This document shows, in pieces, positions 20,201 to 29,764 of a DNA stretch of 64,000 nt. How positions within the stretch are numbered: the first letter of the stretch is position 1; each line of letters starts with the position of its first letter. The position numbers and the translations under genes are program-made. Where the stretch lies: positions 170,199-234,198 of the forward strand of contig NZ_JADPKY010000158.1 of NCBI RefSeq assembly GCF_023074185.1. Reading direction: 5' to 3'. This stretch comes from Bradyrhizobium sp. 132 (GTDB taxonomy: Bacteria > Pseudomonadota > Alphaproteobacteria > Rhizobiales > Xanthobacteraceae). Below the pieces are notes generated by a model. It was not told where the DNA came from. It did no database searches and was given only the letters and a program-made list of their open reading frames with translations.

Positions 20201-20394
20201 TCATCCTTGGCGTGCTGCCGCTGGTGATATCGTCCGGCTCGGGCTCGGAGATGCGGCAAGCCGTCGGCGTCGCCGTGTTCTTCGGCATGATCGGCGTCAC
20301 CTTGTTCGGCCTGTTGTTCACGCCGATCTTCTACGTGGTGGTGAGGAATCTGGCGGAGGGGAAGAACGAGAAGAAGTCCGAGGTCGTGGCGTGA
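17230..20394 (+). CDS. RND efflux pump inner-membrane transporter (MexB/AcrB, HAE1 type)
   Basis: 1054 residues, the usual length for HAE1 pumps. The N-terminal helix is preceded by RLSINQPILAMVLSIVLL. The TM4 proton-relay aspartates are visible in GIVVDDAIVVVEN (Asp 409 and 410). Two large periplasmic loops and a second six-helix bundle follow. Its start overlaps the adaptor stop (ATGA). It exports hydrophobic drugs or other amphiphiles by proton antiport. No TetR- or MarR-type regulator is adjacent. Confidence 0.96.
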   Translation: MNLGRLSINQPILAMVLSIVLLIVGALAYTTLPVSEYPQVVPPTVVVTTQYPGASAQTVSDTVAAPIEQEINGVEDMLYLYSQATSNGQLTITVTFKLGTDLDKAQVLVQNRVAIAQPRLPEEVQRNGVTTRKNSPDILMVVFMLSPDDTFDQLYISNYALLQVRDQLLRIDGVGDIQIFGARDYSMRLWLDPDRIANLGLTSAEVLAAIRAQNVQIAGGQIAEPPISDRAFQPNLTFTGRLKDQKQFEDILIKAGSDGRTVRLRDVARIELGALAYSTNSFLLRKSAVAMLVTQRPGSNALATAKNISDTMTKLKESFPKGLDFNIGYNPTEFIAQSVHELIKTIYEAMLLVVIVVLVFLQGWRPAIIPIIAIPVSLVGTFAVMAALGFSINNLTLFGLVLAVGIVVDDAIVVVENVERHLEHGMSRRDAALKTMEEVGGALVSIALVLCAVFVPTAFLGGISGQFFQQFAVTIAVATAISCFCSLTLSPALASLLLVPHEEKRPPARWNLLARGWNAFTGVFNRVFDRLAHGYAGLANFVIRHSVVMILIYVVLIGSAGWLIATTSQGFIPAQDRGYVIISVQLPGAASLARTTEVVREIERISLDTPGIVRVAAFAGFSGATRTQAGNAAALFPVFDEPEARMKKGLSANAITGELRKRLAAIQGAFIIVIPPPAVPGIGTGGGFTIRIQDRQGRGPEMLAAATDELVAAARKSPLLLAPTVFSPFSANTPQLFVDIDRTKAQKLGVPIANINDTIQTYFGSTYVNDFNLFGRTYHVTAQADFPFRKEPSDLARLRTRNASGDMVMLGSVVDFKDVSGPDRVARYNLYAASELQGEPAPGVSSTTALNTVKKLADDTLPSGFTFEWTDLSYQQITGGNAGLLVFPICVLFVYLVLAAQYGSWTLPFAVILIVPMCLLAATIGVRIMGQDVNILTQIGFVVLVGLAAKNAILIVEFARDIEKEGKPRLEAVIDACRLRLRPILMTSFAFILGVLPLVISSGSGSEMRQAVGVAVFFGMIGVTLFGLLFTPIFYVVVRNLAEGKNEKKSEVVA

Positions 20395-20549
20395 TGTTCC
20401 CACAGCGTCGTCCCTGCGAAAGCCTGGATGACGGCGCATTATGGTGCCGCCCTTCATACTAACGACCAACATGCAATGGATGGGCAGGCGCGGGGTTCTT
20501 CACTAATATCTGCGCGATTTCAAAACAGAACACTGCTGGGAGCTAACCT

Positions 20550-21740
20550 ATGAAATCAGCACTTTTGGCCGCTGTCGCGACGTCGGCGTTGCTGCTGGCG
20601 GCGCCAGCCTTCGCGCAAGGCGTCAAGATCGGCATTCTCAACGACCAGTCCGGCGTCTATGCCGACTACGGCGGGAAATACTCGGTCGAAGCTGCCAAGA
20701 TGGCGATCGAGGATTTTGGTGGCGAAGTGCTCGGCCAGAAGGTCGAGATGATCACCGCTGATCACCAGAACAAGCCTGATCTCGCCACCTCCATCGCGCG
20801 GCGCTGGTACGACACCGACAACGTCGACATGATCACGGAACTGACGACGTCGTCGGTGGCGCTGGCCGTGCAGGAATTGTCGAAGGAAAAGAAGAAGATC
20901 GACATCGTGGTCGGTGCGGCTTCCTCGAGCATCACCGGCGCTGCATGCTCGCCCTACGGCTTCCACTGGGCCTTCGACACCCATGCGCTTGCGGTTGGCA
21001 CCGGCGGCGCGCTGACCAAGGCCGGCGGCGACACCTGGTTCTTCCTCACTGCCGACTATGCGTTCGGCTACGCGCTCGAGAAGGACACCAGCGAGATCGT
21101 CATCCATAATGGCGGCAAGGTGGTCGGCTCAGTGCGCGTGCCGCTCAACTCTTCGGACTTCTCCTCCTTCCTGCTTCAGGCGCAGAGCTCGAAGGCGAAG
21201 ATCGTCGGTCTCGCCAATGCCGGCCAGGATACGACCAACTCGATCAAGCAGGCGGCCGAGTTCGGCATCGTGCAGGGTGGCCAGAAGCTAGCCGGTCTCC
21301 TGATGACTCTCGCCGAGGTGAACGGTCTAGGCCTGCAGGCGGCACAAGGCTTGGTCCTGACCGAAGGCTTCTATTGGGATCAGAATGACACCACGCGCGC
21401 CTTCTCCGAACGCTTTTTCAAGCGCACCGGCCGGATGCCGAGCATGATCCACGCGGGCACCTATTCCGCGACGCTGAGCTATTTGAAGGCGGTCAAGGCG
21501 GCCGGCACAAAGGATACTGAAGCGGTTTCCAAGAAGCTGAAGGAGCTGCCGGTCGACGACGCCTTCGCCAAGGGCAAGGTGCTGGAGAACGGCCGCATGG
21601 TCCACGACATGTATCTGTTCGAGGTCAAAAAGCCCTCGGAGTCGAAGAAGCCGTGGGACTATTACAAGCAGCTCGCGGTTGTTCCGGGCGATCAGGCATT
21701 CTTCACCGCCAAGGAAAGCGGCTGCCCGCTGACGAAGTAG
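20550..21740 (+). CDS. Branched-chain amino acid-type ABC binding protein (orphan)
   Basis: 396 residues with a clear signal peptide (LLAAVATSALLLAAPAFA) and a Peripla_BP_6 fold: KIGILNDQSGVYADYGGKYSVEAAKMA at the N-terminus and TADYAFGYALEKDTSEIV mid-protein. Such proteins bind amino acids, amides, urea or aromatic acids for Liv-type importers. No permease or ATPase gene is nearby, so it is either an orphan or uses components encoded elsewhere. The ATG has GGGAG upstream. Confidence 0.93.
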   Translation: MKSALLAAVATSALLLAAPAFAQGVKIGILNDQSGVYADYGGKYSVEAAKMAIEDFGGEVLGQKVEMITADHQNKPDLATSIARRWYDTDNVDMITELTTSSVALAVQELSKEKKKIDIVVGAASSSITGAACSPYGFHWAFDTHALAVGTGGALTKAGGDTWFFLTADYAFGYALEKDTSEIVIHNGGKVVGSVRVPLNSSDFSSFLLQAQSSKAKIVGLANAGQDTTNSIKQAAEFGIVQGGQKLAGLLMTLAEVNGLGLQAAQGLVLTEGFYWDQNDTTRAFSERFFKRTGRMPSMIHAGTYSATLSYLKAVKAAGTKDTEAVSKKLKELPVDDAFAKGKVLENGRMVHDMYLFEVKKPSESKKPWDYYKQLAVVPGDQAFFTAKESGCPLTK

Positions 21741-21746
21741 GCTTCT

Positions 21747-21805
21747 TGTGTCCCGGACGCGGTGCAGCGCCTCTCGGCGGTGCACCGCAGAGCCGGGGCC
21801 CATGC
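21747..21805. repeat. Palindromic repeat between convergent genes
   Basis: The core inverted repeat is GCGGTGCA (21759-21766) with TGCACCGC (21781-21788), flanked by CCCGG-type arms. It lies between the stops of the binding protein (+) and the MAPEG gene (-) and could serve as a bidirectional transcript end. There is no T-run. Confidence 0.65.
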
Positions 21806-21824
21806 TACTTCACGCTGTCGCCCC

Positions 21825-22211
21825 CTACACCAGCCGCAATACCAGGGCTCCCAGCGCCCCCGCCCACAGCGCAATCGCGGCGATGCCCTGGATCATGAAG
21901 CCCGGGCCGCGTTTTGCGGCGGCCTTTGAATAGCCGATGAAATAGAAGATACGACCGGCGATCCAGACCGCGCCGATTCCCGCTGCGATCGCGTCGCCGA
22001 TATAGATCGCGAACAGCCAAAGAGCCGGCAGGAAGATCGGCATCCATTCCAGCGTGTTCATCTGGATTCGGAACGCGCGCTCGAAATCCGGATGGCCCGA
22101 CATTGCCGGCACCTTGACGCCGGTTTTGGTGCGCGAGCGTGACACGTTCATGGCTGTGAAGAAGTAGAACAGGATCGCCAGCAGCGTGACGAGGCCGGTG
22201 AGGTGATACAT
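21825..22211 (-). CDS. MAPEG-family membrane protein
   Basis: 128 residues with four predicted membrane helices. The family signature is visible as RAFRIQMNTLEWMPIFLPALW, followed by GRIFYFIGYSKAAAKRGPGF. MAPEG proteins include membrane glutathione transferases and many uncharacterised bacterial members. The bacterial function is unknown. The ATG has AAGGGA upstream. Confidence 0.9.
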   Translation of the reverse strand: MYHLTGLVTLLAILFYFFTAMNVSRSRTKTGVKVPAMSGHPDFERAFRIQMNTLEWMPIFLPALWLFAIYIGDAIAAGIGAVWIAGRIFYFIGYSKAAAKRGPGFMIQGIAAIALWAGALGALVLRLV

Positions 22212-22238
22212 CGCTAATCCCTTCGAAGAGGTCCCGGT

Positions 22239-23321
22239 TCAATACCCGGTCAGCTCGAGATAGCCAACGCCGTCATGCGTGCCGGCAAAGCTGATCGGCC
22301 CTTCCCAATAGGAGAAGCCGGTCCCCATCCAGGCTTTTGGATTGAGCGGCTTGCAGAGGATCGAGAACGATCGCGAGGGGATCGCGATCTGCCATTCCAC
22401 CGGCAGCTTGCGTCCCGCGACCTCGGCGGTCGCCCTCGGACTCATCTGGATGTCGTTGCCCGCGATCATTTGCGTGTCGCCGGCGGCGCTGATCCAGTTG
22501 CCGAACGGATAATCCTTGCCGCCCTTTTGGCGCAGCCGGTACAGCATCAGCTTGTCGCCCGACGCGAGATGCAGCGACAGCCAGTCCCAGCCGGTCTGGT
22601 CGGTGTCGAGCGGCTGACTGCTCCATTCGCGGTCCATCCAGGCCTGGCCGGAAACATCGAGCGTCTTTTCGTCGATGGTGAGCCTGCCGCGGGCGCGATA
22701 GAACGGCTGGCTGTAATAGTAGGAGGCCTGCCCGCGCTCCGACTTGCGGCTGTAGCCGCCATCGCCCTGCAATATCAAGGGACGATCGGCCTCTAACGTC
22801 AGCGCGTAACTGAAATCGGCACCCGAGGCCTTCAGCGTCAGCGGCGCCAGGGTTCGGTCGCCGATGCGCTCGGATCCGTTCATCGCCCAATCGTCGATCC
22901 AGGCCGCAAACGGCTTTGCCGTGACGCCGGCTTGGCCCACACCGCCGCGCGAAAACAGTTCGCTGAAGCGGTGGGTGTCGGCGCGCGTCACCGCGGCATG
23001 CGCCATCCAGATTTGCTGATTGGCCCAGCCCTCGCCTTGCGGTCCCGGCTGCGCTGCCTGGCGGAACAGCGTCCATTGCAGGCCGCAAGCCGCGCCGCCG
23101 GCATCGACGAGATTCGCCGTGAGATACCACCACTCGATACGAAACTCCGGGTGCGGCCCGTGATCGTTCGGAAAGGCGAACGTTTTCCCGGGCGTTACCT
23201 TCGCAAAGCCGTCGGCCGTCCCGCCGAGCCCGGCATAACCTTGCGCGCTGGCGCGGCGAACAGCCGCGAGCGCGGCGATGCCGCCGGCGAAAGTGCGCCG
23301 CGAAATCCTGTCAGCGTTCAT
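22239..23321 (-). CDS. Secreted lipocalin-like protein (AttH/CrtC-like) of an ABC operon
   Basis: 360 residues from the ATG at 23319-23321; a TTG two codons earlier is also possible. The N-terminus has a Tat-like motif (SRRTFAGG) and a short hydrophobic stretch ending in A-x-A (RRASAQG), so export as a folded protein is likely. The body matches the two-domain lipocalin-like family that includes AttH and carotenoid hydratase-like proteins: FRIEWWYLTANL, GLQWTLFRQ, and MDREWSSQPLDTDQTGWDWLSLHL. It overlaps the permease stop. In Agrobacterium the homologous att genes are linked to host attachment, but the biochemical role is not known. It probably handles a lipid or hydrophobic ligand (inference). 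Confidence 0.88.
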   Translation of the reverse strand: MNADRISRRTFAGGIAALAAVRRASAQGYAGLGGTADGFAKVTPGKTFAFPNDHGPHPEFRIEWWYLTANLVDAGGAACGLQWTLFRQAAQPGPQGEGWANQQIWMAHAAVTRADTHRFSELFSRGGVGQAGVTAKPFAAWIDDWAMNGSERIGDRTLAPLTLKASGADFSYALTLEADRPLILQGDGGYSRKSERGQASYYYSQPFYRARGRLTIDEKTLDVSGQAWMDREWSSQPLDTDQTGWDWLSLHLASGDKLMLYRLRQKGGKDYPFGNWISAAGDTQMIAGNDIQMSPRATAEVAGRKLPVEWQIAIPSRSFSILCKPLNPKAWMGTGFSYWEGPISFAGTHDGVGYLELTGY

Positions 23322-25769
23322 TGGCAAACACCTTGACGAGGTTCGCCGGCTGCATCCGTGCCAGTCGGATCATCGGCAGCAGGGCGGCAAGCAACGCGGC
23401 GAGCAGCGCGACCGCGACCAGCTCGACCAATTGCAGCGGAAACACGTGGAACGGCAGCCGCCAGCCGAACGCTTTTACGTTGACGATCGCGATCAGGCAC
23501 CACGCCACCAACAGTCCGAGCGGCACAGCCAAGAGCGACGTGAACAGCGCGGTCGACAACGTCTTGGTCAATTCGATCGCGGCGAGGCGAGGCCGCGTGA
23601 TGCCGATCGCCCAGAGCGGCGCGAGTTGCGGCAGGCGCGAGTTCGCCAGTGTGAGCAAGCTGGTCAGAAGCGCGATCCCGGCGACGCCGAGCGTGAACGC
23701 ATTCAAGGCGGAAGTGACCGCAAAGGTGCGGTTGAAGATGCGGATCGATTCCGCTTTCACCGTCGCCTGGTCGGCGACGCTGCGGTCGTCGAGCGCAAAT
23801 TGCTTCTGCAGCGCTGCGATCAGGCCGGGGATATTCTCCCTGGCGACAATGAGGCCGATCCGCGTCTGCGGCGTCTGCGGAAATTGCCGGATCAGCGCCG
23901 CGACATTCACCGCCAGCTGGCCCTTGGGGTTGCCGTAGTCGGCATAGATGCCGACGATGTCGAGCTCCCAGGTCCCGCCCGGCGCTGGCACCTCCAAGAC
24001 ATCGCCGACGCGGACGTTGAGGCGGCGGCTCAGCTGCTCGCTGATGAAGGCGGCATTGCCGGGCACGAGCTGGGTCCAGGCGCGTGGCGCGGCCTCCAAC
24101 AACGGCCAGCGCTCGCGATAGAGCGCGTGGTCGGGCAGGCCGAACAGCTCCACCGGCTGGCCCTGCACTTGCGTCTCGGCACGCCCGCCCGACAGGATCG
24201 CCTGGACATCGCGGCGCTCCTTCAGCCAGTTGCGGATCGCGACGGCTTTCGCATTGTCGGAGGCGCTGATGTAGACGTCGGCTGCGAGCCGCCCGTTGAG
24301 CCATCCGACGAAAGTGCGGCTGAACGTTTCCACCATGGTGGAGACGCCGACATTGACGGCGAGCGCGAGCAGCAGCGCCATCAGCGCCAGCGACAACCCG
24401 GAGAGCTGTTGCCGGCTGTCCGCCCAGAACCACAGCGCGAGCGGTTTTCGTGCACAACGCTGACCGACGAGCAGGATGAGTTCGAGGAAGGCCGGCAGGA
24501 TCAGGGCCGCGCCGAGCATCAGTGCTGCCAGCACGCCAAAGCCCGCGATCAGCGACTGTCCGTACTGGAGCAGCAGCAGCGCGACCGCGAACACGGCGCA
24601 TGCAGCCCCGCTCTGCAGGATCAGCCAGCGGCGCTGCCTCTGTTGCCAGGCGCGCGGCTGCGCGGTCGCCAGCACCGGCATCCTGACCGCCTTGATCAGG
24701 CTGGTCGCGGCCGCGACCAGCGCGCCGGCAATGCTGATGCCGATACCCGCGAGCCACCATTCGGAGCGCAGCGTGAGCTGTCCCGGGATTTGCGCGCCAT
24801 AGAGCCCGCGCAGCGACGCCGCGACGTCGGGCAACAGCGCGGCGGCAATGAAATAGCCGCACACCAGCCCGATCAGGCCGGCGACCAGCGCCAGTGCCAC
24901 CAGCTCGACCACCAGCACAATGTTGACCAGTCGCGCCGAGGCGCCGCAGGCCCGCAGCGTGCGCAGCATCGGCAGCCGCTGTTCGAAGGCGAGACCGACG
25001 GCCGAATTGACGATGAAGAGACCGACAAAGAACGACAGCAGGCCGAACGCGGTGAGGTTGAGATGAAAGCTGTCGGTGAGGCGCTCCAGCTCGGTCTCCG
25101 CATTCGGCTCGACCCGCTGCAACTGGTCGCCGACGACGCTCGCCAATGGCGCGGGCTTGCCCTTCGGTTTGCCGATCAGAAGCCGCGAGATCTGGTCCGG
25201 CTTGTTCAGCAGCCGCTGCGCCACGCCGATATCGACCACCAGCACGTCGGGCACGAGCTGCGGCAGCACGCGCAGCGGCGGCAGTTTTGCGCCGTTGCTC
25301 ATCGGTGGTGCCGCGCCTTCCTGCTCCTGCACATCGCTCAGTGTCTCCCGCGCCACCAGCGTCTGGCCCGGCGGCGCGATGAAGCTGCCGAGATCCGAAG
25401 CACCGAGGCGCGGCGCGTTGCCGACATCCGCCGGCAGCGTCACTGGCTCGATCCCGAGCAATCGCACCGAGCGTCCGTTGACCTGGACCCGTCCCTCCAG
25501 CATCGGCGAAACCGGCCAGCCGGCGCGGCGGAGCTTGACGAACAGCTCCTGCGAAAAGGTCGCGGCATCAGGTGCGACCAGCATCGCGGTGCGCGCGCCG
25601 CCGAAGGTCGCCGCGGCGCGGTCATAGGCGTTGCGTGCCTGCTGGTTGATCGCCTGTACGCCGCTCCACAGCGCCGTTGCCGAAATCAGCCCGATCAGGA
25701 GCGTCGCGAACTGCATCTTGTGGCGCCGCCAATGGCTGAGCAGCACGGCGAGGATCCAGAGCGCGCGCC

Positions 25770-25773
<4 letters not shown>
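23311..25773 (-). CDS. ABC permease, FtsX/YbbP type (fused AttF-AttG like)
   Basis: 820 residues. An N-terminal helix (FATLLIGLISATALWSGVQA) is followed by a large periplasmic domain. Three helices come near residues 265-370, a second set begins near residue 420, a second periplasmic domain follows, and three helices end the protein (FTLGVAGIALLTSLL, LLAVPLGLLVAWCLIA, LLAALLAALLPMIRLARM). This is a tandem FtsX arrangement as in YbbP. It suggests a mechanotransmitting or lipid-extracting ABC system, not an importer. The start overlaps the stop of the ATPase gene by four bases. Confidence 0.9.
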
Positions 25774-26423
<650 letters not shown>

Positions 26424-26566
26424 GATGAATGGCGCCGGACGGAATTAGCGGAATTGCTGCGTAGCACACTTGCTCCGGAAATGCCGGGTTGCGTTGGTCT
26501 CGAAGCCGTTGTTAGCTTCCAGGACGGTCAAATCAAAAAAGTGCCAAAAAGACGACGGGGGGAATC

Positions 26567-27892
26567 ATGAGCGCTCAGGGAACGGCAGCGGTGGCGGGCA
26601 AGACGATGGGGACGCCAAAGGGAGCCTGGACGGTTACCTTTCTGCTGTTTCTGTTCATGCTGGTAAACTTCGCCGACAAGATCGTCGTCGGCCTCGCCGG
26701 CGTGCCGATCATGGCAGACCTGAATCTCCAACCGGAGCAGTTTGGTCTGCTCGGCTCCTCGTTCTTCTTCCTGTTCTCGATTTCCGCCATCGTAGTCGGC
26801 TTCATCGTCAACAAGGTGCCGACACGCTGGGTGTTGCTCGCGCTGGCGGTGGTCTGGGCGCTGGCGCAGTTTCCGATGGTCGGCACCGTCTCGTTCACCA
26901 CGTTCTTGATCTGCCGCATCGTGCTGGGCGCCGGCGAAGGCCCCGCCTTCTCGGTCGCCGCGCACGCGATCTACAAATGGTTCCCCGACGAGAAGCGGAC
27001 GCTGCCGACCGCGATCCTGTCGCAAGGTTCGGCCTTCGGTGTGATCCTCGCGGTGCCGGCGCTGAACTGGATCATCGTCAACCATTCCTGGCACTATGCT
27101 TTCGGCGCGCTCGGCGTCGTTGGCCTGATGTGGGTTTGTGCCTGGCTCGCGTTCGGCCAGGAAGGCCCGCTGGAGGATACGCAGGCTCTGGCAGCGACCC
27201 AACCGAAAATCCCCTACTTGCGCCTTCTAACCTCACGCACCTTTCTCGGCTGCGTGATCGCGACCTTCGGCGCCTATTGGGCGCTGTCGCTCGGCCTCAC
27301 CTGGTTCACGCCATTCATCGTCAAGGGTCTTGGGTTCACGCAGAGCCAGGCCGGCTTCGTCTCGATCCTGCCTTGGGTGTTCGGCGCCACAATCGTTATT
27401 CTCACGGGCTGGATCTCGCAGGTGATGAATGCGCGCGGCTATACCACGCGCATTTCGCGCGGCGTGCTCGGCTCGGTGCCGCTGATCATCGGCGGTCTGA
27501 TCCTGGCGACGATGCCGCATGTGCAGGGCGCTGGATTGCAGATCGCGCTACTCGTCGTCGGCTCGGGCCTGTGCGGCGCAATCTATGTCGTTTGCCCGCC
27601 GATGCTCGGCGAGTTCACGCCGACGTCGCAGCGCGGCGCGATCCTCGCGATCTACGGCGCGCTCTACACTCTCTCCGGCATCATCGCGCCCAACGTCATG
27701 GGCGCCGTGATCCAGCGCTCCGGCAGCATGCTCGACGGCTACATGACCGGCTTCACCATCAACGCGGCGGTCATGGTCGGCTCCGGTCTGCTCGGGCTGC
27801 TTCTGCTCTGGCCGAACACGGAAAGGGCCAGGCTGACCGGTAGTGAAGCCCCGCAAGCTGCGCCGCTGAAGAGCGCGGTGTCGGCGACGTAA
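26567..27892 (+). CDS. MFS transporter
   Basis: 441 residues with twelve predicted helices. The motif FADKIVVGLAGVPIMADL near residue 32 and GAGEGPAFSVAAHAIYKWFPDEKR near residue 123 are typical of the anion:cation symporter group, which includes aromatic-acid and sugar-acid carriers. The ATG is preceded by GGGGGGAA. Transcribed divergently from the ABC operon. The substrate is unknown. Confidence 0.92.
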   Translation: MSAQGTAAVAGKTMGTPKGAWTVTFLLFLFMLVNFADKIVVGLAGVPIMADLNLQPEQFGLLGSSFFFLFSISAIVVGFIVNKVPTRWVLLALAVVWALAQFPMVGTVSFTTFLICRIVLGAGEGPAFSVAAHAIYKWFPDEKRTLPTAILSQGSAFGVILAVPALNWIIVNHSWHYAFGALGVVGLMWVCAWLAFGQEGPLEDTQALAATQPKIPYLRLLTSRTFLGCVIATFGAYWALSLGLTWFTPFIVKGLGFTQSQAGFVSILPWVFGATIVILTGWISQVMNARGYTTRISRGVLGSVPLIIGGLILATMPHVQGAGLQIALLVVGSGLCGAIYVVCPPMLGEFTPTSQRGAILAIYGALYTLSGIIAPNVMGAVIQRSGSMLDGYMTGFTINAAVMVGSGLLGLLLLWPNTERARLTGSEAPQAAPLKSAVSAT

Positions 27893-27920
27893 GGAGCGCG
27901 CTGCTCGTTCCAACCAACAC

Positions 27921-27966
27921 TGTCGTCCCGGCCTCGTGCGCAATTGCCCATTAGGCCGGGACGACA
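27921..27966. terminator. Perfect 14-bp inverted repeat between convergent genes
   Basis: TGTCGTCCCGGCCT at 27921-27934 pairs with AGGCCGGGACGACA at 27953-27966 across an 18-base loop. It lies between the stops of the MFS gene (+) and the amidohydrolase gene (-). It may act as a bidirectional terminator, but neither side has a T-run. The sequence belongs to a common rhizobial palindrome type. Confidence 0.6.
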
Positions 27967-28000
27967 CCGGAGATAGAGGCAGCGCCTCCGCGCCTTAGCG

Positions 28001-29716
28001 CTACTGCATCCCCTGCGCACCCCGAATCAACTTCCCCGGCCGTCTTCCCGTGGCCTCGCCCTGCCGTCGCGTCACCATGCCCGACACGATCGTCGCCTCA
28101 TAACCATCGACATCCTGCAACAGCCGCCGTCCGCCGACCGGCAGATCGTAATGCACCTTCGGCGGATGCAAATGCAGCCGGTCATAGTCGATCACATTGA
28201 CGTCGGCTTTATAGCCGGGAGCGATCAGCCCGCGATCGGTGAGGCCGACCGAGAGCGCGGTCTTGCGCGATTGCGCGGCGACCACGAACGGGATCGTCAG
28301 CTTCTCGCCGCGCTTGCGGTCACGTGTCCAGTGCGTCAGCAGATAGGTCGGAAAGCTCGCGTCGCAGATGATGCCGCAATGCGCACCGCCATCGGAGAGG
28401 CCGGGCACCGATTGCGGATCGATCAGCATCTCGCGCGTCGCATCCAGATTGCCGTCGGCATAGTTGAGGAACGGCACGTAAAGCATGCCGCGGCCGTCGT
28501 CCGACAGCATCGCCTCATAGGCGAGCTCCTCCGGCTGCCGGCCCTGCTTGCGCGCCTGCGGGCCCAGCGCGTTCTCCGGCGGCTGCTCGTAATCGGGGGG
28601 ATCGCCGAGCAAGAACATCTTGTCGTAGTTGGGACGGAAGAACAGCGGATCGTCGGTCGCAGTCGCCGTCTCGCTCAAAATTGCCTCCCGCACCGCGCTT
28701 TGATGCAACCGCGCCAGCCGCTCCTTCAGCGGCAGATGCGCGATCGCCTTGTAGCTCGGATGGGTCTGGAACGGGTTTCGCGACAGCTCGAGCCCGAGCA
28801 GGAGGCCGACGGGCCGCGCGGCGATCTGCGCGGTGATCGAGAGGCCACGCTTCGCTGCCGCATTGATCTCGTCCAGCGTCTGGCGCCAGCGCTGCGGCGC
28901 CTTGTCGTTCTGCGTGATCGAGAACGAGATCGGGCATTTCGTGGCGTCAGCCACCCGCAGCATCATCGGCAAGTCTTCGTCGATGGTGGAGAGATCGAGC
29001 ACGAATTGCAGAACGCTGCGTCCCTCACGATGCATCGCGCCCGCAATCGCTGTGAGCTCGTCCTCGCCGGCCTTCAGCGTCGGCGTGAAATCGCCGGTCG
29101 AGGTGCGGTGGTTGAGGGTGCGAGAGGTCGAGAAGCCCAGCGCGCCCGAGCGCACCGCCTCGCCCGCGAGCTTTGCCATCGCCGCGTTGTCTTCCGCCGT
29201 TGAAGGATCGCGGCGCGCCCCGCGCTCGCCCATGACATAGACCCGCAGCGCCGCATGCGGCAGCTGCGCGCCGACATCGATGTCGAAATCGCGCTTTGAG
29301 AGCCATTCCATGTAATCCGGAAAGCTCTCCCATGCCCAGGGGATGCCGGCGCTCAGGACAGGCTCGGGAATGTCCTCGACGCCTTCCATGAGCTGGATCA
29401 GGCGGGTGTGGTCGGCGGGCTTGCACGGCGCAAAGCCGACGCCGCAATTGCCCATGATCGCGGTGGTGACGCCGTTCTGCGAGGACGGCGTCATGTCCTG
29501 GCTCCAGGTGACCTGGCCGTCGTAATGGGTGTGAACGTCAACGAAGCCCGGCGTGACGAGCTTGCCGCGCGCGTCGATCTCGTCCCGTCCCTTTGAAGCG
29601 ACCTTTCCGATCTCGCTGATTCTGCCGCCGGTGATGGCGACGTCAGCCTCGAACAGCTCGCCGCCGCTTCCATCCGCGACCGTGCCGCCGCGGATCACGA
29701 GATCAGGGTTGCTCAT
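28001..29716 (-). CDS. N-acyl-D-amino acid deacylase family amidohydrolase
   Basis: 571 residues of the amidohydrolase_3/D-aminoacylase family. The N-terminal small beta domain has VIRGGTVADGSGG, and the metal-binding segment is VDVHTHYDGQ near residue 60. The C-terminal part shows SDGGAHCG and the closing VNVIDYDRL. The family hydrolyses N-acyl-D-amino acids or related amides. Its place between two MFS carriers suggests uptake and hydrolysis of an acylated compound (inference). Confidence 0.9.
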   Translation of the reverse strand: MSNPDLVIRGGTVADGSGGELFEADVAITGGRISEIGKVASKGRDEIDARGKLVTPGFVDVHTHYDGQVTWSQDMTPSSQNGVTTAIMGNCGVGFAPCKPADHTRLIQLMEGVEDIPEPVLSAGIPWAWESFPDYMEWLSKRDFDIDVGAQLPHAALRVYVMGERGARRDPSTAEDNAAMAKLAGEAVRSGALGFSTSRTLNHRTSTGDFTPTLKAGEDELTAIAGAMHREGRSVLQFVLDLSTIDEDLPMMLRVADATKCPISFSITQNDKAPQRWRQTLDEINAAAKRGLSITAQIAARPVGLLLGLELSRNPFQTHPSYKAIAHLPLKERLARLHQSAVREAILSETATATDDPLFFRPNYDKMFLLGDPPDYEQPPENALGPQARKQGRQPEELAYEAMLSDDGRGMLYVPFLNYADGNLDATREMLIDPQSVPGLSDGGAHCGIICDASFPTYLLTHWTRDRKRGEKLTIPFVVAAQSRKTALSVGLTDRGLIAPGYKADVNVIDYDRLHLHPPKVHYDLPVGGRRLLQDVDGYEATIVSGMVTRRQGEATGRRPGKLIRGAQGMQ

Positions 29717-29764
29717 GGTGTTTCTTCCCGGTTGTTGTTGTTTCTTGTCGTCCTGGCGTTGTAG